Assembly: GCA_016871515.1 (NCBI GenBank)
Contig: VHDE01000037.1
Span: 1-50,112, forward strand
Direction: 5' to 3'
DNA: 50,112 bases
From: Verrucomicrobiota bacterium
GTDB lineage: Bacteria; Verrucomicrobiota; Verrucomicrobiia; Limisphaerales; SIBE01
Part shown: positions 33,060-41,429 of the stretch, one piece after another
Position numbering within the stretch: the first letter of the stretch is position 1
How the letters are laid out: every line of letters starts with the position of its first letter
The notes under the pieces: model-generated
The model's database searches: none
Told to the model about the DNA's origin: nothing
What the model saw: only the letters and a program-made list of their open reading frames with translations
Translations under genes and position numbers: made by a program

Positions 33060-34118
33060 ATGTTTATTCTTGGGATAGGAACAGCGACACCGCTTCACTG
33101 TTACCGGCAAAGCCAGGGCTGGGAGGCTTTGCAGTCGGCTCCGCAGTTTTCTCAGCTTAACGTCCGCTCGCGCGCGATTTTGAAAAAGGTTCTGCTTGGG
33201 AACAACGGGATTTCGACGCGCTATTTGGCCCTGAATTCTCTCAGCGAGGCGTTCGAGATTCATCCCGACGCACTCCACGCGCGCTTTGCCAAGAACGCGC
33301 CACTTCTTGGCGCGAACGCCGCGGAACGAGCCCTGCACACGGCCGGTCTGCAAAGCGCGGAACTGGATGCGATCGTTGTCAGCACTTGCACGGGATATTT
33401 GTGTCCTGGATTAACGAGCTACATGAGCGAACGCCTTGGATTGCGGCCAGACATTCTGGCGCTCGATCTCGTCGGGCAAGGATGCGGTGCAGCGCTGCCG
33501 AACTTGCAGATGGCGGACGCTCTGTTGGCTTCAGGACGCTGCCGCTATGTGCTGTCGATCTGCGTCGAGATTTGCAGCGCGGCGTTTTATCTCGATGATG
33601 ATCCGGGCGTACTTATTAGCGCTTGCCTTTTCGGTGACGGAGCTGGTGCTGTCGTTCTGTCGAATAAGCCGAATCGAGATCGCCGTCGCTTGGAATGGAA
33701 AGCTGCCGGCACAATTCTCAGTCCAGCTGACCGAGATTACCTCCGTTTTGAACAGAAGAATGGCATGTTGCGGAACATCCTCACGCAGCAGGTGCCGAGT
33801 TTAGCCGGCAAATATGCTGAGCTCGTTTTCAAAGAAGCTCTATTGAAAGCGAACGTGCGACGTGAAGAAGTGACTGCTTGGATCATGCACGCGGGCGGTC
33901 GGGAAATTCTTGAGGCCTTGCGCGCGCGTCTTGGCTTGGAGGAGGCTGACTTGCAGTGGAGCGCTGATATTCTTCGTCGTTTCGGAAACGTGAGCAGTCC
34001 TTGCGTCATCTTTGTTTTGGAAGCGGCTTTGGCGGGGCAAGCTCGCGGAGGCCACTGGTGGATGTCGGCATTCGGCGCAGGATTCAATTGTCATGGAGCT
34101 TTGCTGGAGGCGGATTAA
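33060..34118 (+). CDS. Type III polyketide synthase
   Basis: 352 residues from ATG 33060; the frame to 32994 starts in repeat DNA. Chalcone/stilbene-synthase-like homodimeric ketosynthase that extends an acyl-CoA starter with malonyl-CoA. The catalytic triad is Cys142 (LDLVGQGCGAALP), His277 (WIMHAGG) and Asn310 (FGNVSSP). Other landmarks are VVSTCTGYLCPGL and FGDGAGAVVL. Bacterial members make alkylresorcinols, alkylpyrones or phloroglucinols; the product cannot be read from sequence alone. It is the first gene of a cluster with a methyltransferase and a flavin oxidoreductase, which would tailor the ring. Confidence 0.93.
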   Translation: MFILGIGTATPLHCYRQSQGWEALQSAPQFSQLNVRSRAILKKVLLGNNGISTRYLALNSLSEAFEIHPDALHARFAKNAPLLGANAAERALHTAGLQSAELDAIVVSTCTGYLCPGLTSYMSERLGLRPDILALDLVGQGCGAALPNLQMADALLASGRCRYVLSICVEICSAAFYLDDDPGVLISACLFGDGAGAVVLSNKPNRDRRRLEWKAAGTILSPADRDYLRFEQKNGMLRNILTQQVPSLAGKYAELVFKEALLKANVRREEVTAWIMHAGGREILEALRARLGLEEADLQWSADILRRFGNVSSPCVIFVLEAALAGQARGGHWWMSAFGAGFNCHGALLEAD

Positions 34119-34130
34119 AGGTGTCCAGGC

Positions 34131-34174
34131 ATCAGGCATCAGGTGCACAGCCCCTGATGCACCTGATACCTGAT
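34131..34174. repeat. Hairpin in the PKS-methyltransferase gap
   Basis: ATCAGGCATCAGGTGCA (34131-34147) and TGCACCTGATACCTGAT (34158-34174) pair with one mismatch. The CATCAGG unit is repeated directly, and a GTGTC/GACAC pair flanks it. There is no T-tract, so it may stabilise the upstream message or be an interspersed palindrome. Confidence 0.75.
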
Positions 34175-34220
34175 GCGGACGCGACACCTGACACTTCACA
34201 GCTGACACCGAACCGCTAAT

Positions 34221-34919
34221 ATGAATCGCCTGGTTGAGCCTGAACTTCTCGATGAATTGCCGGCGCATGATCCGTCTGCCCTAAGTTCGCGGCGCGACCT
34301 GCAGCGAATCAACCTGCTGATGAGGCACCCAAACATCCTGGCGCATTGGATTCGCCGCGTCCGTTGGAATGATGAGAAAAAATGCATTGTCGATCTGGGC
34401 GCCGGTGATGGCTTTGTTGCGCTTAAGCTGGCCCAGCAGCTTGGTCCGGCCTGGAATCGCGCTGAAATCTTTCTGGTGGACCGCCAGAACGCTCTCAGCC
34501 CCGCAAATGCGGCGCAGTTCCGAAATATCGGGTGGCAGGTCCGCGTAGTGGAAGCAGATGTTATGGAGTTTTTGGCCAAAGAGTGCCCAAGGGCGGACGT
34601 CATCATGGCAAATCTCTTCTTGCATCATTTCTCAGAAGCGGCCTTGCAAGGCATCCTGCAGCGGGCTGCGGAGCAAACGAAGATGTTCCTCGCGTGCGAG
34701 CCAAGGCGATCGAGGCTGTCGTTGCTTGGAGCTCGCTTGCTGTGGATGATCGGGTGCAATTCTGTAACGCGCCACGATGCCATCATTAGCGTCCAAGCTG
34801 GCTTCTTCGGACATGAACTGTCTCGGCTATGGCCTCAAACGAAAAGGTGGCGATTACGCGAACGAGCGGTCGGATTGTTCAGCCACGGGTTCTGTGCGGA
34901 TCGTTCTGAAGAAATCTAA
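34221..34919 (+). CDS. SAM-dependent methyltransferase of the type III PKS cluster
   Basis: 232 residues, class I methyltransferase fold. Motif I is KCIVDLGAGDGFVALKLAQQ; an acidic strand-2 residue is in EIFLVDRQNA, then VRVVEADVMEF (motif II) and ADVIMANLFLHHFSEAALQGIL (post motif). The N-terminus DLQRINLLMRHPNILAHWIRR is the fold's start found in UbiE-like enzymes associated with type III PKS genes. It probably methylates an oxygen or ring carbon of the polyketide, by context. It ends 9 bases before the oxidoreductase gene. Confidence 0.88.
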   Translation: MNRLVEPELLDELPAHDPSALSSRRDLQRINLLMRHPNILAHWIRRVRWNDEKKCIVDLGAGDGFVALKLAQQLGPAWNRAEIFLVDRQNALSPANAAQFRNIGWQVRVVEADVMEFLAKECPRADVIMANLFLHHFSEAALQGILQRAAEQTKMFLACEPRRSRLSLLGARLLWMIGCNSVTRHDAIISVQAGFFGHELSRLWPQTKRWRLRERAVGLFSHGFCADRSEEI

Positions 34920-34928
34920 TCGACGGGC

Positions 34929-35960
34929 ATGAGGCCAATTCAAATTGTAGGCGGAGGTTTGGCAGGTCTGACGTTGGGAATTGGTCTTCGAGAACGCGGA
35001 GTCCCCGTGACGATTCATGAGGCTGGGCATTACCCACGCCATCGCGTTTGCGGCGAATTCATCTGCGGTCGCGGGCTGGATTCGTTGCGACGCCTGGGGT
35101 TGTTCGAAAAGATTTTGCCGAACAGCCGTGCAGCCCGAACGGTCCGGTTCGTTTCCCGGTGCGCAGCATCCCGTGTGTTGACGCTGCCACGCTCGGCCTT
35201 ATGTATCTCACGCTTTCTCCTGGATGATTTTCTCGCGCGAGAATTCCGACAATTGGATGGTGATCTTCGCGAGAACAAACGAGTCCGCGGACCTAGCGCG
35301 ATCGAAGGGGTCGTTTGCGCCAGTGGAAGACGGCTGCATTCCGCGGCTGCCGGCAGGCGATGGATTGGTTTGAAGGTGCATGCTCACCAAGTCCCTTTGC
35401 GCACCGACTTGGAGTTGCACCTGGCCAACGGCGGTTATGTCGGACTATGCCGGCTCAATCAGGATGCAACGAATATCTGCGGCCTATTCCGCTATCGGAC
35501 ATCCGGATCGGCGGTAATCGAGAGCTGGAGAACCTATCTCGGAGGGGAACCGAACTCTGAGCTGGAACGTTATCGCGCGGAAGCTATCTTGGACGAATCT
35601 TCGTTTTGTTCAGTGACTGGGCTTTCCTACACGCGGCGCGACGAAGGCAAGGCGGGCGGCTGTGCGCTGGGCGATGCGTTTTCGATGATTGCGCCGTTCA
35701 CGGGCAATGGCATGTCGATGGCCTTTGAAGCTGCTGAACTGGCAATTGATCCTCTGGTTCAGTACAGCCTCGGCAGGATGACCTGGAGCCAGGCGCAGCA
35801 GTCGATCGTTCGGGGTTGCACGAACGCTTTTCGGACTCGAGTGAGTCTAGCGTCATGGCTTCAGAGGGCGATGCTGGATGCGTGCTTGGCGTCGTGGTTG
35901 ATTCGAATCACGCATTGTTTTCCGCGAGTTTTCTCGGTGTTGTTTTCGCACACTCGATAG
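34929..35960 (+). CDS. FAD-dependent oxidoreductase of the type III PKS cluster
   Basis: 343 residues. The N-terminal dinucleotide motif is IQIVGGGLAGLTLGIGLRERG, followed by YPRHRVCGEFICGRGLDSL, and the GD motif CALGDAFSMIAPFTGNGMSM is in the C-terminal half. This is the geranylgeranyl-reductase/PHBH-like group. In type III PKS clusters such enzymes hydroxylate the aromatic ring to a quinol or reduce a side chain. It is tightly linked to the methyltransferase. The extreme C-terminus (CLASWLIRITHCFPRVFSVLF) is hydrophobic and may associate with the membrane, consistent with a lipid-like product. Confidence 0.88.
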   Translation: MRPIQIVGGGLAGLTLGIGLRERGVPVTIHEAGHYPRHRVCGEFICGRGLDSLRRLGLFEKILPNSRAARTVRFVSRCAASRVLTLPRSALCISRFLLDDFLAREFRQLDGDLRENKRVRGPSAIEGVVCASGRRLHSAAAGRRWIGLKVHAHQVPLRTDLELHLANGGYVGLCRLNQDATNICGLFRYRTSGSAVIESWRTYLGGEPNSELERYRAEAILDESSFCSVTGLSYTRRDEGKAGGCALGDAFSMIAPFTGNGMSMAFEAAELAIDPLVQYSLGRMTWSQAQQSIVRGCTNAFRTRVSLASWLQRAMLDACLASWLIRITHCFPRVFSVLFSHTR

Positions 35961-36034
35961 GCGCGAAGGCTAAATCGAGACTTACGACATTGATACATTC
36001 CGCATTTAAATTAGATTGAACAAAGCCGTTTTAA

Positions 36035-36115
36035 GGTAGGGCGAACCTGCCGGTGAGCCTGATAAATAGTAATCGCCAATTGCTTCTGTCGGCTCACCGG
36101 CAGGTTCGCCCTACC
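36035..36115. repeat. Perfect 25-bp inverted repeat
   Basis: Arms 36035-36059 (GGTAGGGCGAACCTGCCGGT, then GAGCC) and 36091-36115 with a 31-base loop. It occupies part of the 380-base gap 35961-36340. The rest of the gap up to the transglutaminase-like gene shows no gene or clear promoter. Confidence 0.9.
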
Positions 36116-36340
36116 AACCGCGGACTGTGCCATAATGTGCGCTTTGAGTTAGGAACGAAATGCCAATCGCTTGATGGCAATTCGTGCCCTAGGGCGGAAA
36201 GAGCTCCACTCCTGCGCAGCTAGTTCACGCCTGGTTCGGGACAGTTGAGGACACAATTGTCTACAAGGCAGACATCTTAACGGGCATTTCAGATCGGCTT
36301 GGCTGCACATACTCCATGGCGCCACGGGTGCTAATGGGGC

Positions 36341-36916
36341 ATGGTGCAGCGTGTGCATCTCGTGGGTTTACGAGCAGTGTTGCTCGCAATGTGTTCTTTC
36401 TTTTTTCTTCCCTCGCTTTTGGGATTGACGATTGAGGATCTGCGCAACGATCCGGATCTCACGCCGGAGCGTTTTGCAGAACATTTCGCTAACTTCAAAT
36501 TTCAATTTCGTGCGCAGATACAGTCGCCGGAAACGTTTCTCGCCACGAAGTCTGGAGATTGTGATGATTTCGCCACGCTGGCGGCGGACATCCTAAGGCG
36601 CAAAGGATACACCCCGCACATGATTACTGTTCGCACAAAGAAAGTCGTTCATGTGGTCTGCTATATTGAAGAGACAAAAGCCTATCTCGATTTCGAAAAG
36701 CGAAAGCACCCAAACCGCCTGGTCGGCGCCAGCCATTCGCTGGCTGAGATCGCGCAGAAGGTGGCCGAATCGTTCAACGCGCAATGGACGTCGGTCTCTG
36801 AGTTCACGTACGAGGCTGGTGTTAAACGTCTCGTTTCGACCGTGTCACGGCATAATGCCCTCGCGGCGAATCAAGCCGAGGTGAAGATAGCGTCCGTGAC
36901 ACCGGCAGCAAATTAG
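36341..36916 (+). CDS. Exported transglutaminase-like protein
   Basis: 191 residues with an N-terminal hydrophobic signal (LVGLRAVLLAMCSFFFLPSLL). The transglutaminase-like core has the catalytic Cys in KSGDCDDFATLAADILRRKGY, the His in KKVVHVVCYIE and the Asp in YLDFEKRKHP, in the usual order. Length is that of a minimal domain. Such proteins act as peptidases, amidases or structural modules in envelope maintenance. No partner gene is adjacent. The ATG at 36341 has no strong ribosome-binding site. Confidence 0.78.
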   Translation: MVQRVHLVGLRAVLLAMCSFFFLPSLLGLTIEDLRNDPDLTPERFAEHFANFKFQFRAQIQSPETFLATKSGDCDDFATLAADILRRKGYTPHMITVRTKKVVHVVCYIEETKAYLDFEKRKHPNRLVGASHSLAEIAQKVAESFNAQWTSVSEFTYEAGVKRLVSTVSRHNALAANQAEVKIASVTPAAN

Positions 36917-36925
36917 TCGGGCTCT

Positions 36926-37095
36926 GGGAGAGACTTCTCCGAAACAAAATTTCGCGCATTGCGCCCATGAGCCGGCGGCTGTGGTGTGTAGTCCCGGCTT
37001 CAGCCGGAGCGATTGCCATCCGCAGATCGTGTTTTGGCGCCAGCAAATGCTGCCGCCTGAAGGCGGGACTACATACATGGGGTTCATGGGAGGGA
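36926..37095 (+). repeat. Modular composite element, copy D (TAGTCCC cargo)
   Basis: GGGAGAGACTTCTCCGAAAC, AAAATTTCGCGCATTGCGCC, CATGAGCC, GTGTAGTCCCGGCTTCAGCC, a middle with CAGATCGTGTTTTGGCGCC, GCCGCCTGAAGGCGGGACTA, CATAC, and GGTTCATGGGAGGG (37081-37094). It starts about 10 bases after the preceding stop codon. It is the most complete TAGTCCC copy. Confidence 0.88.
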
Positions 37096-37181
37096 AGAGG
37101 CACACAACGTGTCGAACCGCCGAGGTTTTCGCATCGTCTTCGGCTTGAAAATGTAGTGAGCTGCCCTCGTCGAATCTCTCG

Positions 37182-37209
37182 TTGACTCCTAGGAAGGGTT
37201 TGCTACGGT
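37182..37209 (+). promoter_or_regulatory. Possible promoter of the RRM protein gene
   Basis: TTGACT (37182-37187) and TACGGT (37204-37209), spacing 16. It implies a leader of about 135 bases before the ATG at 37350. The long leader fits genes with post-transcriptional control, but I see no decisive structure in it. Confidence 0.35.
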
Positions 37210-37349
37210 TGCGCCAGCGCAAAGAACGAGCAGTGCCGGTGTCAGTAGTATGACAGATTGTGAGTTGTCCGATGGATAACTTTCAGTGATTCCTGCGGGT
37301 GCAGAATCTCCCCACTGGGTTTTTTGAGCAAAACATCAAATAAATCCAA

Positions 37350-37688
37350 ATGAACCAATCCAGACTATTCGTTGGTAATCTTTCTTACCAAACGATGGAA
37401 AACGACTTGCAGGAGTATTTCTCGCAAGCTGGCGTTGTGACCTCTGTAAATCTGATGTTAGACAAGTTCACGGGCAAATCGCGAGGTTTTGCCTTCGTTG
37501 AAATGTCGACTCCCGAAGAGGCCAATAAGGCAGTTGAGATGTTCCACAGCAAGGAACTTCAGGGGCGGACGCTCACAGTGAATATTGCTCGCCCGAAAGA
37601 AGAGCGCGCGCCTCGTGCTGGTGGTGGTGGTTATCGTGGTGGCCGTGATGGCGGTGACCGCGAAGGTGGGCGGCGCGAGCGTTATTAA
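37350..37688 (+). CDS. Glycine-rich RRM RNA-binding protein
   Basis: 112 residues. The RNA recognition motif covers residues 3-80: RNP2 is RLFVGNLS and RNP1 is KSRGFAFVEM, with NKAVEMFHSKELQGRTLTVNIA closing the domain. The tail is Gly/Arg-rich (GGGGYRGGRDGGDREGGRR), as in cyanobacterial and verrucomicrobial RNA-binding proteins thought to bind single-stranded RNA under cold or other stress. It stands alone between a possible promoter and a strong terminator, so it is probably transcribed by itself. Confidence 0.92.
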   Translation: MNQSRLFVGNLSYQTMENDLQEYFSQAGVVTSVNLMLDKFTGKSRGFAFVEMSTPEEANKAVEMFHSKELQGRTLTVNIARPKEERAPRAGGGGYRGGRDGGDREGGRRERY

Positions 37689-37705
37689 TTTAGACTTTGA
37701 GCCTC

Positions 37706-37740
37706 AAAGGCCGGAGGTGATTTCACAACCGGCCTTTTTT
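37706..37740 (+). terminator. Intrinsic terminator after the RRM gene
   Basis: AAAGGCCGG (37706-37714) and CCGGCCTTT (37729-37737) with a 14-base loop, ending in TTTTTT. It is a textbook rho-independent terminator. Confidence 0.92.
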
Positions 37741-37801
37741 ATTGGAATAAGCATTTGACACCTTTTGGCGCCGAATCTAGGTTCATCGCACACGATTTGA
37801 T

Positions 37802-38218
37802 ATGGCTGAAAATACCCCTAACCCGCCCGCTGGCGCCGTTCCTCCGAAACCGGCCGAAGCTTCCAAAGTGCAGCCCAAAAAGGAGACGGTTCGCATCAAT
37901 TTGCCGCCCAAGCCGACTGCCGCGCCAACGATCAAAATTCCCGCGCCTTCCGCGGTAGCCGCCGCGACTCCAGCACCGGCGGCGCCTGTTGCAGCCGCCC
38001 CTGCGGCAGCGGCGGTTGCAGCCGCTCCAGCCGCCGCTGCAGCGCATGCTCCTGCGCAACGCGCGGCGCCTGCAGCCAGCCCACGTCCAGCCGCCGCATC
38101 CCGACCGGCCGCTCAAGGTGGCGCCCGTGTCAGTGGCGTCGATACTGGTTTAGCCATCGTCGCGGCCATTATCGCCGTGGTTGCGGTAGTCCGCATCTTT
38201 TTACTGGCAGGAGGTTAG
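37802..38218 (+). CDS. Ala/Pro-rich tail-anchored protein, unknown
   Basis: 138 residues. The first about 110 are low in complexity (Ala, Pro, Lys; NLPPKPTAAPTIKIPAP) and disordered. A C-terminal transmembrane helix (GLAIVAAIIAVVAVVRIFLL) ends five residues before the stop. It is of a type seen repeatedly in Verrucomicrobiota, but I know no function. The base composition is shifted by runs of GCN and CCN codons. The thioredoxin gene begins 55 bases downstream, so they may share a transcript. Confidence 0.7.
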   Translation: MAENTPNPPAGAVPPKPAEASKVQPKKETVRINLPPKPTAAPTIKIPAPSAVAAATPAPAAPVAAAPAAAAVAAAPAAAAAHAPAQRAAPAASPRPAAASRPAAQGGARVSGVDTGLAIVAAIIAVVAVVRIFLLAGG

Positions 38219-38272
38219 CGCTGCTTGCCGGACCAGTTAGTTTCGGCGAAAATCTCTAAGCAAGGAATGTCT

Positions 38273-38605
38273 ATGGCTTTGGCCAATATTGTGACTTTAA
38301 CGGAATCGAATTTTGCTCAGGAAGTTATCCAATCTCCCACGCCGGTGCTGGTGGATTTCTGGGCGGAATGGTGCGGACCCTGCAAAATGATCGCTCCTAT
38401 TCTCGACGAAATTGCCGGCGAGTACGACGGCAAATTAAAGATCGGGAAAGTCAACATTGACGAACAACAAAAACTTGCTACGCAACATGGCATTCGTGCG
38501 ATCCCAACGTTGTTGCTCTTTAAGAATGGCGAAGTAGCGAATCAGATTGTCGGCCTGCGCAGCAAACGGGACCTCAAAGCCAATATCGATCGGGTCGCTG
38601 GATAA
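38273..38605 (+). CDS. trxA: Thioredoxin
   Basis: 110 residues from ATG 38273, chosen because AAGGA (38262-38266) lies 6 bases upstream of this ATG and directly abuts the alternative ATG at 38267. The redox site WCGPC is in [21 protein letters not shown]. The cis-Pro loop is [16 protein letters not shown], and the C-terminal helix is intact. It reduces cytosolic protein disulfides with NADPH-thioredoxin reductase. Length matches E. coli thioredoxin 1. The neighbouring downstream gene (GspF-like) is 24 bases away. Confidence 0.96.
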   Translation: MALANIVTLTESNFAQEVIQSPTPVLVDFWAEWCGPCKMIAPILDEIAGEYDGKLKIGKVNIDEQQKLATQHGIRAIPTLLLFKNGEVANQIVGLRSKRDLKANIDRVAG

Positions 38606-38629
38606 AAGGATTGGGCTTGGTGATGGGGT

Positions 38630-39628
38630 ATGCCATTCATCGTTACGCCCAAGCAACTCAGCCAGCGTGGTGAGTTCTATCACCAGATTGGCGCTTTATT
38701 GTCGGCCGGTGTGCCGTTGCCCAAGGCTCTGGAAATGCTCCAGAAAAACCCGCCAGCACGATCCTTCCGCCAGCCCATCACGCAAATCAGCTCTGATATC
38801 GAGCAAGGCGCGACCTTTACTGAAGCGATGCGGCGGACTGGCCACTGGTTGCCGTCTTTCGATGCCGCACTCCTCGAGGCTGGCGAGCAGAGCGGGCGTC
38901 TCGACGCCTGCGCTAAACTGCTGGCCGCTTATTACAATGACCGCGCGCAAATGGTGCGGCGGACTTTGAGTCAATTGGCCTATCCCCTCTTTCTGTTGCA
39001 CTTTGCCGTCTTCATCGGCCCTTTTCCCCAGTTAGTCCTGAGTGGCGACTTAATTTCTTACTTGCGCCAGACGCTGATCCTTTTAGCTCCGATCTATCTC
39101 GTCACGTTCGCATTGATTTTCGCCTGTCAGGGGCGCCACGGCGAAACATGGCGCAGCCTCGTCGAACAGGTTGGCCAATTTATCCCGATTCTCGGGAGCG
39201 CTCGGCGCAATCTTGCTCTCGCCCGTTTATCGGCTGCGCTGGAAGCTCTCCTCAATGCTGGGGTCTCGACGATTCACGCCTGGGAATTGGCCGCTGCGGC
39301 AAGCGGTTCGCCGGGCTTGCGCCGAACCGTTGTGGCTTGGCGGCCGCGCGTCGAACAAGACGGACAGCCGCCATCGGAAGTTGTCAGTGAAAGCCGCGAA
39401 TTCCCGGAATTGTTTGCCAACCTGTATCACACGGGCGAAATCAGCGGAACATTGGACGACACATTGCGGCGGCTCCATCGGCATTACCAAGAGGAAGGCT
39501 GGCGCAAGTTGCAGCACCTCGTGGAATGGTCACCACGGCTGGTTTATCTCGCTATCGCGTTGGCCATCGCTCAGCGCGTCGTTTCTTTTTGGACGGGTTA
39601 CTACTCGGGAATCCTGAATGCCTTCTAG
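38630..39628 (+). CDS. GspF/PilC-like inner-membrane protein
   Basis: 332 residues. The first T2SSF domain is FYHQIGALLSAGVPLPKALEML, then FTEAMRRTGHWLPSFDAALLEAGEQSGRLD. A second copy follows the transmembrane pair: LARLSAALEALLNAGVSTIHAWELAAAASGS and FPELFANLYHTGEISGTLDDTL. Hydrophobic helices are at about 120-145 and 150-170, with one at the C-terminus. It would be the platform protein of a type II secretion or type IV pilus system. It is slightly short (usual about 400 residues). No GspE ATPase or GspD secretin is nearby, and the pseudopilin genes are kilobases away. Confidence 0.88.
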   Translation: MPFIVTPKQLSQRGEFYHQIGALLSAGVPLPKALEMLQKNPPARSFRQPITQISSDIEQGATFTEAMRRTGHWLPSFDAALLEAGEQSGRLDACAKLLAAYYNDRAQMVRRTLSQLAYPLFLLHFAVFIGPFPQLVLSGDLISYLRQTLILLAPIYLVTFALIFACQGRHGETWRSLVEQVGQFIPILGSARRNLALARLSAALEALLNAGVSTIHAWELAAAASGSPGLRRTVVAWRPRVEQDGQPPSEVVSESREFPELFANLYHTGEISGTLDDTLRRLHRHYQEEGWRKLQHLVEWSPRLVYLAIALAIAQRVVSFWTGYYSGILNAF

Positions 39629-39751
39629 CTCCACGTTTCTGGCGGCCAGGACCGATTGGCTTCCCAAGCCCCGCGAGCCTCGCGAATCGGGCACTCGGTC
39701 CCTGAAATTCCCTGAACGCGAACTCCAGCCTGCGAAGAAGTTTGGCGGTTT

Positions 39752-39867
39752 AAATCCGAAATCCGAAACAAATCCAAAACTCAGATGGGGAAATGCCACA
39801 AACGTTTCTCAGGCTGGCTTGGGATTTCGAATTTGCTTATCGCTGCTTTGTTTCCGATTTCGGATTT
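39752..39867. repeat. AATCCGAAAT inverted repeat
   Basis: AAATCCGAAATCCGAAACA (39752-39770) and TGTTTCCGATTTCGGATTT (39849-39867) pair with one mismatch over 19 bases. Further direct TTTCGAATTT units follow. It lies in the 290-base gap between the GspF-like and aminotransferase genes. Confidence 0.82.
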
Positions 39868-39919
39868 CGAGTTTCGAATTTAGGCTCGCAGCTCCTCACC
39901 CTTCTCAGCCCTTGCAGCC

Positions 39920-41071
39920 GTGACTATTCCTGAGATTCTGTCGAACGAGGAATTGCGCCAGCATGAGTTTCCCGTCGTGCGGGACAAAATCTTTCTCGCG
40001 CACGCCGGGGTTTGTCCATTGCCCCGGCGCGTGGCTGATGCGATTCGGAGGTACGCCGAGCAATGCACTCTGGGTGACCAAGAAACATCGCTGCCGGCAT
40101 TTCAATTGCAACGCTCACGCGAACTCGCCGCTCGAATGCTCCAGGCTCAACCGGATGAAATCGCGTTCGTTGGCCCAACTTCTCTGGCCCTAAGTTTTGT
40201 CGCCGCCGGACTCCCAGTTCGGAAAAACGACAACATTCTGATTTACCTCGATGATTATCCGTCCAACGTTTACCCGTGGATGGCGCTGGCCGACCGCGGA
40301 GTTGAAGTGCGTTTTCTCAATATTCGCGAGTACGGACGCATCCGGCCAGTCGATGTAATTGGACAAGTTGACGAACAGACGAAACTCGTGGCTTTGGCCT
40401 CTTGCCATTTCGTGGCGGGTTATCGCATCGATCTTGACGCCATCGGGAAGACGCTGCGTGAACGCGGAATTCTGTTTTGTGTCGATGCCATTCAAACACT
40501 TGGGGCCTTCCCCACCACCGTCGAACACATCGACTTTCTTGCGGGTGATGCTCATAAATGGATGCTCGGGCCATGCGCGGCGGGAATTCTCTACGTGCGC
40601 AAATCTGTTCAGGAGCAATTGGCGCCAATGGCATATGGTTGGAACAACGTGCGTTGTCCCGGTTTTGTCGCGCAAGAGGAGATTGTATTTCGCCCCGACG
40701 CTCGGAGATACGAAGCAGGTACACACAACCTGCTTGGATTGGTTGGGCTTCATGCCGCACTGGAGTTAATGCTCGAGATAGGAATTGATGCCGTCGCCGC
40801 CGAGCTTTTGCGCAAACGCTCGCTGTTGGTGACGACGCTACAGGCGAAGGACTGCACTGTTTTGCAAGCGGACGCGCCAACCCCGAACGCCAGTGGAATC
40901 GTGAGCTTTCACCGTCCTGGCGGAGATATGTCAGTTCTCCATCAACGTCTGGAAAGTGCTAATATTATTACATCACTTAGGACCGGCCGCGCCGGCCAAC
41001 GCTACATCCGTCTCTCACCACATTTTTACAATACGGATGCGGAACTGCAGAAAGCGATCGAACTATTGTGA
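39920..41071 (+). CDS. Class V aminotransferase / cysteine-desulfurase-like enzyme
   Basis: 383 residues starting at GTG 39920. It has the PLP fold type I layout: FLAHAGVCPLPRRVADAI near the N-terminus, FVGPTSLALSFVAAGL (cofactor phosphate site), ALASCHFVAGYRIDLDAIG, CVDAIQTLGAFP (Asp and Gln of the ring site), and the Schiff-base lysine in AGDAHKWMLGPCAAGILYVRK. The active-site Cys loop of true cysteine desulfurases is not seen. Candidates are kynureninase-like, isopenicillin epimerase-like or other class V enzymes. Substrate unknown. Confidence 0.85.
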   Translation: MTIPEILSNEELRQHEFPVVRDKIFLAHAGVCPLPRRVADAIRRYAEQCTLGDQETSLPAFQLQRSRELAARMLQAQPDEIAFVGPTSLALSFVAAGLPVRKNDNILIYLDDYPSNVYPWMALADRGVEVRFLNIREYGRIRPVDVIGQVDEQTKLVALASCHFVAGYRIDLDAIGKTLRERGILFCVDAIQTLGAFPTTVEHIDFLAGDAHKWMLGPCAAGILYVRKSVQEQLAPMAYGWNNVRCPGFVAQEEIVFRPDARRYEAGTHNLLGLVGLHAALELMLEIGIDAVAAELLRKRSLLVTTLQAKDCTVLQADAPTPNASGIVSFHRPGGDMSVLHQRLESANIITSLRTGRAGQRYIRLSPHFYNTDAELQKAIELL

Positions 41072-41139
41072 AAATGAAGAGCAAATGTCCATCAGGCATC
41101 GCCCACCGCAAAAGCTCGATTCCCTCGCCCCCATCGGAC

Positions 41140-41257
41140 CGGGAGAGATCTCTCCCAAACACATTTTCCCGCATGGCGCCCATGAACCTGACGTTGCGGC
41201 ATGTAGTCCCGGTTTTAGCCGCCTAAAGGCGGTACTACATACCGAGAGGTTCATGGG
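41140..41257 (+). repeat. Modular composite element, copy E (short TAGTCCC cargo)
   Basis: GGGAGAGATCTCTCCCAAAC, ACATTTTCCCGCATGGCGCC, CATGAACC (41181), CATGTAGTCCCGGTTTTAGC, CGCCTAAAGGCGGTACTACA, TACC, and GAGGTTCATGGGGA (41245-41258). The cargo has lost the long middle seen in copies C1 and D. The dispersed repeat at 41258 begins immediately at its end. Confidence 0.85.
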
Positions 41258-41405
41258 GAGGGTTTAGGGAGAGGGGCAACATTCACCTTGCTACTTGGAA
41301 GAATTGTATTCTGCGGACCCTCCGCAAGTTTGAGCGTCATCGAAGGTTCGGACGGTATGCCGATTGCAAATCGGCGATACAGCAGACTGAAAGTCGGCGC
41401 TACGC
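41258..41405 (+). repeat. Dispersed repeat, copy 2 of 2 (first copy at 122-290, minus)
   Basis: Block order: GGGAGAGGGGCAACATTCAC, CTTGCTACTTGG, AGAATTGTATTCTGCGGA, CCGCAAGTTTGAGCGTCA, TGCCGATTGCAAATCGGCG, ATACAGCAGACTGAAAG. It matches 122-290 block for block with scattered changes. It is fused to the end of modular element E. Confidence 0.85.
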
Positions 41406-41429
41406 CGGACACCGCCCACCACTCCCAAA

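Noticed and set aside
37260..37345. Cold-shock thermosensor or riboswitch in the RRM leader
   Set aside because: The leader is long enough, but only 3-bp stems such as CCC-ACT-GGG are visible, too weak to support it.
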